Below are positions 30,791-36,361 of a stretch of 38,680 bases of DNA, one piece after another; the first letter of the stretch is position 1; each line of letters opens with the position of its first letter. Where the stretch lies: positions 1 to 38,680 of the IMG/VR virus record IMGVR_UViG_3300038428_000564; one strand, written 5' to 3'. The stretch is from a virus. The translations under genes were made by a program, and so were the position numbers. The notes beneath the pieces are model-generated. The model had not been told where the DNA came from. It ran no database searches and saw only the letters and a list, made by a program, of their open reading frames with translations.

Positions 30791-31100
30791 AATAATATCG
30801 GAGGAGCGCCAACGTCAAATTACAGTTGAAGGTTGGACGGATGAACATGATGACAAACATGGTGCGGGTGAGTTGGCGTTTGCAGCCAAAGCTTACGCTG
30901 AACATGCGGGGTTTCAATCGGCTATTGAGGGCAGCGAATATGGAAAAGTAAAGACCAATTATATTCCTGATATGTGGCCGTGGGACCCCAAATGGTGGAA
31001 ACCCACCGATGACCGGATTAGAAATCTTGCCAAAGCGGGTGCATTAATAGCGGCCGAAATTGACAGACTTCAGCGACTTAAAGAAAAAGGAGATTTATGA
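30774..31100 (+). CDS. Conserved phage protein of unknown function
   Basis: This 108-residue protein has a recognisable pattern: SEERQRQITVEGWTDEHDD-H-GELAFAAKAYA, then WPWDPKWWKP and NLAKAGALIAAEIDRLQR. I remember this as a widespread uncharacterised phage/bacterial family; the His/Asp/Glu-rich helices could bind metal, as in nucleotide pyrophosphohydrolases, but that is not shown. It overlaps the next gene by ATGA. Confidence 0.7.
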   Translation: MKTGIEIISEERQRQITVEGWTDEHDDKHGAGELAFAAKAYAEHAGFQSAIEGSEYGKVKTNYIPDMWPWDPKWWKPTDDRIRNLAKAGALIAAEIDRLQRLKEKGDL

Positions 31101-31306
31101 CGGAGGTTGTTTTAAAAATTGATGGAAAATTATACAAATCATTCAATGACCCAAGCGATGCATGGGATTACTTCATCATAACTCTTAACCTTCCAAGTAG
31201 TATATTTACCATTAGAAAAGATATAGGTTGGTCTTGGGATAAATTACCCTTTAGATTTGGATGGAATGGAAAATTTTACGAAGTAGAAAAATCAGAAAGA
31301 CAATAA
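31097..31306 (+). CDS. Small protein of unknown function
   Basis: This 69-residue protein overlaps the previous stop (ATGA), so it is probably translationally coupled to it. It contains DPSDAWDYFIITLNLPSS and IGWSWDKLPFRFGWNGKFY, rich in Trp and Phe. No motif recognised. Confidence 0.5.
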   Translation: MTEVVLKIDGKLYKSFNDPSDAWDYFIITLNLPSSIFTIRKDIGWSWDKLPFRFGWNGKFYEVEKSERQ

Positions 31307-31326
31307 AATAGTTATGAGTGATAGTA

Positions 31327-31524
31327 ATGAAAATTTATAATTCAGAGAAAGAATATGATTTAAATCATCAAGTTTGTCCAAAATGTGGTAATGGAAGGAA
31401 TAATATGTTTAAAACTTGTGTATGGTTTATTTTTTATAAAGGTGAACCATATAAAAATGAAAACGAATGTGAATGTATGGAATGTGGTTGGAAGGGTATT
31501 GTTGATGATTTAATTGAAAAATGA
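31327..31524 (+). CDS. Small zinc-ribbon protein
   Basis: This protein has 65 residues from ATG 31327; a GTG at 31318 is an alternative. CPKCGN near residue 17 and CECMECGW near residue 49 form a four-Cys zinc ribbon. It is followed 3 bases later by the nuclease gene. It could be a small nucleic-acid or protein-binding factor. Confidence 0.55.
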   Translation: MKIYNSEKEYDLNHQVCPKCGNGRNNMFKTCVWFIFYKGEPYKNENECECMECGWKGIVDDLIEK

Positions 31525-31527
31525 ATT

Positions 31528-32592
31528 ATGATAGATAATAAACAATCTGACATTTTCTCAATATGGGAAAATCTCAAGTCAGAAAAAAAGTTAGCCCATG
31601 AAAAGGGACTGAACAGCATTATCAAAAAAGAAGTTTTGATAGTGGATGGAACAAATACGTTTTTGCGTTGTTTTGCCGCTATTCCTACACTTAATGATAA
31701 TGGATTACATACAGGAGGCATATCCGGTTTTCTAAAAAGTGTTGGTTACGCAATTAAACAATTCCAACCTGATAGATGCGTGATTGTTTTTGATGGTGTT
31801 GGTGGTTCCATGAAACGTCGGAAAATTTATTCCGAATATAAGGAACATAGAAAAACGAAAGTTCGCCTTAATAGAATATATGAGGACACATCGTTGGGTG
31901 ATGAAGATATTTCCCTGAAAAAACAATTTCAAAGATTGGTAATATATTTACAAAGTCTTCCTGTCAACGTTATTGCTTTGGATAATGTTGAAGCCGATGA
32001 TACGATTGCTTACTTGGCCTTGGATTCTTTCAAAGATTGGAATGCAATCATCATGTCATCTGACAAGGATTTTTTACAGATTGTAAATGACCATGTTAGG
32101 GTATGGAGTCCCACTAAAAAACGTATATATGGGCCTCAAGATGTATTAAATGAATATGGTATCAATTCACAGAATTTTGTCTATTTTAGAGCATTGTGTG
32201 GGGATGATTCAGATAACATCCCCGGTGTGCGGGGGTGCGGCCTAAAGACGGTTGTGAAGGCGTTTCCCATGTTGGCTGGGGATAGGGTGGAATTGACGGT
32301 TTTGAAGGATTATGCGATTGAATACAGTGGTAAATTGAAGGTTTACGACACCATTGTTAAGGATTGGCAGGATGTGGAAAGAAATTATGAACTTATGCAG
32401 TTGACGAATACGGCATTAACCACTATGGCTCAACTGCATGTGAAGGAAGTATTGGATAATCCTATTGCAAAACTTAACCGATTTGAATTAATAAAACAAA
32501 TGTCATCAGATAATTTGACAAACAACATCTACAATTTGCCAAATTGGATAAATGAATGTTTTAGCAAACTGAATAGTTTTGTGAGAGATTGA
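31528..32592 (+). CDS. 5'-3' exonuclease / RNase H-type flap nuclease
   Basis: This 354-residue nuclease of the Pol I 5'-exonuclease and T4 RNase H family removes RNA primers and 5' flaps. Acidic metal ligands are all visible: VDGTN (Asp40), VFDG (Asp89), EADDTIA (Glu155, Asp157, Asp158), SSDKDFLQ (Asp179, Asp181) and GDDSDNIPG (Asp226, Asp227, Asp229). KRRKIYSEYK-HR is the basic helix and GVRGCGLKT the helix-hairpin-helix DNA-binding turn. An N-terminal extension of about 34 residues precedes the core. As the PolA here lacks this domain, the separate gene supplies the activity. Confidence 0.9.
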   Translation: MIDNKQSDIFSIWENLKSEKKLAHEKGLNSIIKKEVLIVDGTNTFLRCFAAIPTLNDNGLHTGGISGFLKSVGYAIKQFQPDRCVIVFDGVGGSMKRRKIYSEYKEHRKTKVRLNRIYEDTSLGDEDISLKKQFQRLVIYLQSLPVNVIALDNVEADDTIAYLALDSFKDWNAIIMSSDKDFLQIVNDHVRVWSPTKKRIYGPQDVLNEYGINSQNFVYFRALCGDDSDNIPGVRGCGLKTVVKAFPMLAGDRVELTVLKDYAIEYSGKLKVYDTIVKDWQDVERNYELMQLTNTALTTMAQLHVKEVLDNPIAKLNRFELIKQMSSDNLTNNIYNLPNWINECFSKLNSFVRD

Positions 32593-32593
32593 T

Positions 32594-32887
32594 ATGGACA
32601 ACATTTCAATAGAACAAAAATTGACTAGAGAAAAGTTTGAAGAAATAATTCGAAGCTCTCAAGCAAATCATATAGCTGATGCTTCAAGGGAAGAGTTAGA
32701 TGGTCTATATGAAGCGTTTGTAAAATTGGTAAAATTATTAGAAGAAGAAAAAGAACCAATCAATCCTTCAAATGAAATTTTGGATGAAGACGAAGAAGAA
32801 AATGAAGATTTGAGTATATGTGAACAATGTGGTGAAAAAGCTTGGGATGGTTATATCTGTTATTCTTGTGGATTGAAAATAATATAA
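32594..32887 (+). CDS. Acidic protein with C-terminal zinc ribbon
   Basis: This 97-residue protein starts 1 base after the nuclease stop. Residues 1-60 are helical and charged, followed by an acidic run (EILDEDEEENED). The last 25 residues are a zinc ribbon (CEQCGEKAWDGYICYSCG). Function unknown. Confidence 0.55.
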   Translation: MDNISIEQKLTREKFEEIIRSSQANHIADASREELDGLYEAFVKLVKLLEEEKEPINPSNEILDEDEEENEDLSICEQCGEKAWDGYICYSCGLKII

Positions 32888-32888
32888 C

Positions 32889-32924
32889 AAAAGGCGTTGG
32901 AGAATAAAATCTTCAACGCCTTTT
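32889..32924. terminator. Bidirectional terminator between convergent genes
   Basis: A 14-bp stem pairs AAAAGGCGTTGGAG with CTTCAACGCCTTTT (one G-U) around loop AATAAAAT. T runs lie on the 3' side in both directions. It sits between the + gene ending at 32887 and the - gene ending at 32941. Confidence 0.9.
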
Positions 32925-32940
32925 GTGTGCAATCTAATTT

Positions 32941-33912
32941 TTAACCATTCCAATTTTTGGGTGGTTGAGCATATCCGTTTGGAAAACTTTGTGGTAAGTT
33001 AACGGCTAGTTTATTTGTAATAGGAATACCCATGCTGATTAGAGCTTCCCTTGAAGCATAGTAAATGTCAAACGATTGGGCCAAATATCCACGGTCAAAT
33101 GTGACATTGTGAACCTTGCTGTATTCTTTTCTGCCCCACTCTGTACCCATATCAAAGTCTAACTTTGGTTGTTCATATTCTACGTCTCCACAATAATTAT
33201 GAAGGTCATTACTACTGTCAGAACTAATCAAATTTTGTTGGCAACAATCTTTGAATTTTTCATTATCTGAGGTATTGAATGTATTTAACGCAACATCATT
33301 ATTATTGCAACAGGTATAGCTAACGTTGGATGTGTAAGTTGAACTGATATTACCTCCTGCTGACAATCCTGTTCCGCCACAGCCGGTAAGAGTATTATTA
33401 CCGCTGCTTATTCCACTAACTACATTATTGCCGCCCCATGTCCATGTATAATACGGCCAAGATGGCCACGGCTGATAATATGGCACGTAATATGGTACAG
33501 GGTTGTTAATAATTGTTGTGGTTACGATTGGTTCTTTTTCATAGAAAATTCTAAGGCCAATTACACCACAATTCTTTTCAGAACCATCTTCCTTTGATTG
33601 TGCGTAGGTTTTTCCATCGAATTTATAACCAAATTTAAACATGGCCCATTCACTATCTGAAAACCTGAACCCCTTTATTTTTTCAGAAGAATATGCATCA
33701 ATGATGTAACCTGTGTCGGTATCCGATGCTGCCTTGCCTGTAAGCACGTTCAGGCCATCCACTGAACCCACTGCAAGAATTCTCTTGTAATGATTGTTTT
33801 TTATTTCTATAACATATTCAGAGCCGTTTTTGGCTTCAATGTATGTTTTACCTTGGTGATTGTATTGTTTGCAACGATGGCCGTTGACCAATATATTGAG
33901 ATCAAAACTCAT
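32941..33912 (-). CDS. Secreted or virion-like protein with SVDGL domain and Cys-rich middle
   Basis: This 323-residue minus-strand protein has AAGGATAAAT directly before the ATG. Residues 1-130 match a family I know only as uncharacterised in bacteria and phages: ILVNGHRCKQYNHQGKTYIEAKNG, then RILAVGSVDGLNVLTGK, GYIIDAYSSEKIKGFRFSD and CGVIGLRIFYE. A Pro/Tyr/Trp stretch follows, then a Gly/Asn/Ser/Cys region with paired Cys (SYTCCNNND, KDCCQQN). The C-terminal 100 residues form another domain (GYLAQSFDIYYASREALISMG). The paired Cys suggest disulfides or metal binding. With the next gene it forms the only minus-strand block. Confidence 0.6.
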   Translation of the reverse strand: MSFDLNILVNGHRCKQYNHQGKTYIEAKNGSEYVIEIKNNHYKRILAVGSVDGLNVLTGKAASDTDTGYIIDAYSSEKIKGFRFSDSEWAMFKFGYKFDGKTYAQSKEDGSEKNCGVIGLRIFYEKEPIVTTTIINNPVPYYVPYYQPWPSWPYYTWTWGGNNVVSGISSGNNTLTGCGGTGLSAGGNISSTYTSNVSYTCCNNNDVALNTFNTSDNEKFKDCCQQNLISSDSSNDLHNYCGDVEYEQPKLDFDMGTEWGRKEYSKVHNVTFDRGYLAQSFDIYYASREALISMGIPITNKLAVNLPQSFPNGYAQPPKNWNG

Positions 33913-34010
33913 ATTTATCCTTATCTTTTAATTGTTGTAGTTTATTTAAAAGCGCCTCATACAGGCGATTTCATAGATTACATATACGATAAAAAGAAAA
34001 AGTCAATATT

Positions 34011-34724
34011 TTATTTCTGTTTTAATTTTGCTCTCTTTCTATAAATCACATGTTGTTTTTTAACTATATCCGAACATTTTTTACATATGGTTAATTTTTT
34101 CCCCTCCGGAGTTGTATAAAGAGGATTTTTATGACATATGGTGCATATGTTTTTTCTTAGATATTCAAGTCTTCTTAATTTAACTTCTTCGCTTTGTTCC
34201 TTGGCACAAGTAGCACATAATCGTAATCTTTTTCCACTAGCCGTAAGAACCCCCGGTTTTTTCCTGCAACGAAGGCAAATTCCTTTATCTATCAATCCTT
34301 GAACAAGCGCACGTCGTTGTTTGAGATGTTTTGTGCAATATGTTTTTGGTGTGCCATCTTTATTTTTTTCAGCAGGTGCACCACATTCTCCACACAAACC
34401 ATTCGCTATTCTTACCGCTCGGCGTTTTTTTATGTAAAAAACCAATCTTTGCTTCTCCGTCATTTTCTTAAGTGCTTCCATTTCTTTGTCTGTTAAAGTA
34501 TAGCCTTTTGGTATCCAAGGTTTCACCGCTTTTATTTTTGGTTGCACCGCTTTTGAAATAGGTTTTGTTTTTGGTAACAATGGGGTTGTTACTTGTGAAG
34601 GCGGTATTGCGATTTTGTGAGGAAACATCTTTAAGAACCTACGTGTATCATCGCTAAAGTCTTCCGTGTTCATTTCGGTGATTGCTTCTCTGATAAGTTG
34701 TTTTATATCCTCTTTGGTAATCAT
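34011..34724 (-). CDS. Tagged protein with three zinc-knuckle repeats
   Basis: This protein has 237 residues from the ATG at 34724, or two more from the ATG at 34730, which overlaps the TATTTAT box. It opens with ITKEDIKQLIREAITEM, a shared-tag peptide with LIRE. A Pro/Lys-rich linker follows to about residue 75. The C-terminal half has three Cys-pair units of about 40 residues: CGECGAP...C-KH, CLRCRKKPG...CATC and CTICHKNPL...CKKC, each followed by a Lys/Arg-rich helix. It is very basic and probably binds nucleic acid. It resembles DNA-compacting or injected DNA-binding proteins; that role is inferred. Confidence 0.65.
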   Translation of the reverse strand: MITKEDIKQLIREAITEMNTEDFSDDTRRFLKMFPHKIAIPPSQVTTPLLPKTKPISKAVQPKIKAVKPWIPKGYTLTDKEMEALKKMTEKQRLVFYIKKRRAVRIANGLCGECGAPAEKNKDGTPKTYCTKHLKQRRALVQGLIDKGICLRCRKKPGVLTASGKRLRLCATCAKEQSEEVKLRRLEYLRKNICTICHKNPLYTTPEGKKLTICKKCSDIVKKQHVIYRKRAKLKQK

Positions 34725-34728
34725 GGAC

Positions 34729-34735
34729 ATAAATA
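34729..34735 (-). promoter_or_regulatory. TATTTAT box before zinc-knuckle gene (minus strand)
   Basis: Read on the minus strand, TATTTAT runs into ATG (34730-34728) and ends 4 bases before the preferred ATG at 34724-34722. This mirrors the layout at 13320-13333 on the plus strand. Its presence on the opposite strand argues that the box is tied to gene starts, not to one DNA strand. The rest of the divergent gap 34736-34835 shows no clear element. Confidence 0.4.
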
Positions 34736-34835
34736 TATTTAAAATAAGTGTGTGATGAATTAAAAAAGGGTTAAATCGGTATAAAAAGTTTACTCTTTGG
34801 GTTCGTGGTGTAAAGTACCTAAACAAATAAAATAT

Positions 34836-36230
34836 ATGGAAGAGACAGACAATCTTAAAAAATACGGTAGTGAATTTCAATCCAAGTGCATAGCGTCATT
34901 GGTGACGGACTTGTTGTTCGTAGAACGAATTTTTGATATTCTTAGTCCTGATTATTTTGAATCAGATGCAAACAAATGGATAATCCAACAAATAATGGCG
35001 TATTTTCTTAAATACAAAGCGTGCCCCACGGCTCAAGTATTTAGAATTCAATTGGAAGAAATAAAAAGCGATGTGTTAAAAGCAGCGGTTTATGAACAAT
35101 TAAAAAATGTTTATGAACATTATATTGGGTCACAAGATTTGAATTTTGTGGCCGAAGAATTTTTGGAATTCTGCAAGAACCGGAAAATGAAAAATGCAAT
35201 CGTATCGTCCACGGATTATTTGAAGGTGGGTGATTACGACCAAATCAGAAGAGTGGTTGATGAAGCGTTAAAAGCGGGCATGGAAAGAAACCTCGGCCAT
35301 GAATATCATACGGAGATTAGCAAACGTATGTCGGCAATGTGTCGTGACACCATTAAGACCAATTGGGATGAAATTGACAAACTATTGGATGGTGGGTTGG
35401 CAAAAGGCGAACTTGGCTTTTTTGTCGGACCTGCAGGTAGTGGTAAAACGTGGTTTTTGACAAGAATTGGTGCAGAAGCAATGAAGGCCGGAAAGAACGT
35501 GGTCCATGTTACTATGGAATTAAATGAAAATTATGTCGGGTTAAGATATGACAGTTGTTTTACAGGTATCAATTTTCAGGATATTAGAACCCATATTGAT
35601 AAGGTCAAAGAGACCATTGAAGACATTCCGGGAAAACTGTTTATCAAATATTTTCCAATAAAAACAGTAGCGTCACATGCCATCAAAACACACATCGAAC
35701 GTATTCAAATGTTGACAGGTAATAAAATTGATTTGGCTGTGGTAGATTATGCTGATTTGCTAAAACCTGCCGTAGAAGATAGAAATGCAAATTCTTATAG
35801 TGAAGGCGGTTCCGTGTATGAAGAATTGAGAGCCGTTGCTGGTCAACTTCAAATACCCATTTGGTCAGCATCACAAGCAAACAGAAGCGGACATGAAGCT
35901 GAAACTGTTCAGGCTCATAATGTTGCAGACTCTTATAAAAAAATCATGACAGGAGATTTCATTGCGAGTATTTCTAGGAAAATGGAAGACAAGTTAGCAG
36001 GTGTTGCACGCGTTCACATTATTAAAAATCGTTTTGGTGCTGACGGAATGACGTGGCCCACATGTTTCGATGCTAGTAATGGAGATATAAAAATTCTTGA
36101 CCCTAACAGTTCCGAAGGAAGAAAATGCTTGGAAAAAATGAAAGACGGTGAAGACAAACTACAAGATTTGGTAAGAAATAATTGGAATCAAATCAAGAAG
36201 AATCGCCGCCAAAATATCGACGATGATTAA
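34836..36230 (+). CDS. gp41: Replicative DNA helicase (DnaB/T4 gp41-like)
   Basis: This protein has 464 residues from ATG 34836. The N-terminal 150 residues are helical with LSPDYF-SDANKWI, typical of DnaB-family N-domains. The RecA-like C-domain has Walker A GPAGSGKT at 198-205, DGGLAKGELGFFVG before it, a Walker B-type AVVDYADLL (Asp304) and IWSASQANRSG. It should form a hexamer that unwinds DNA at the fork. The C-terminus is charged. A TTG 13 codons upstream extends the frame but lies in the divergent promoter gap, so the ATG is preferred. The gp41-like primase partner is not in the window. Confidence 0.9.
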   Translation: MEETDNLKKYGSEFQSKCIASLVTDLLFVERIFDILSPDYFESDANKWIIQQIMAYFLKYKACPTAQVFRIQLEEIKSDVLKAAVYEQLKNVYEHYIGSQDLNFVAEEFLEFCKNRKMKNAIVSSTDYLKVGDYDQIRRVVDEALKAGMERNLGHEYHTEISKRMSAMCRDTIKTNWDEIDKLLDGGLAKGELGFFVGPAGSGKTWFLTRIGAEAMKAGKNVVHVTMELNENYVGLRYDSCFTGINFQDIRTHIDKVKETIEDIPGKLFIKYFPIKTVASHAIKTHIERIQMLTGNKIDLAVVDYADLLKPAVEDRNANSYSEGGSVYEELRAVAGQLQIPIWSASQANRSGHEAETVQAHNVADSYKKIMTGDFIASISRKMEDKLAGVARVHIIKNRFGADGMTWPTCFDASNGDIKILDPNSSEGRKCLEKMKDGEDKLQDLVRNNWNQIKKNRRQNIDDD

Positions 36231-36361
36231 TTGAATAGCGCTATTTTCTTGTACCCGAAAAAATTTCAAACACGAAAAAATAATTTTGTTTTAAACACGG
36301 TTTTAGAAAAATAAAATCCTAATTATTGCTCACGTAAAGAGAGATAAAAGATTTAGGATAT
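36231..36361. other. AT-rich gap between helicase and reductase genes
   Basis: No gene is seen. AATAGCGCTATT at 36234-36245 is a perfect palindrome just after the helicase stop, too short to be a firm terminator. ATCCTAA (36316-36322) can pair with TTAGGAT (36353-36359), which contains the likely ribosome site AGGAT just before ATG 36362; the 30-base loop makes this a weak candidate for translational control. Confidence 0.35.

Noticed and set aside
34011-34724. HNH homing endonuclease
   Set aside because: The Cys pairs are present, but no His-Asn-His core is visible; repeated basic zinc knuckles explain the sequence better.
36234-36245. Terminator after the helicase gene
   Set aside because: AATAGCGCTATT is a palindrome with no room for a loop beyond a 4-bp stem, so terminator function is not supported.
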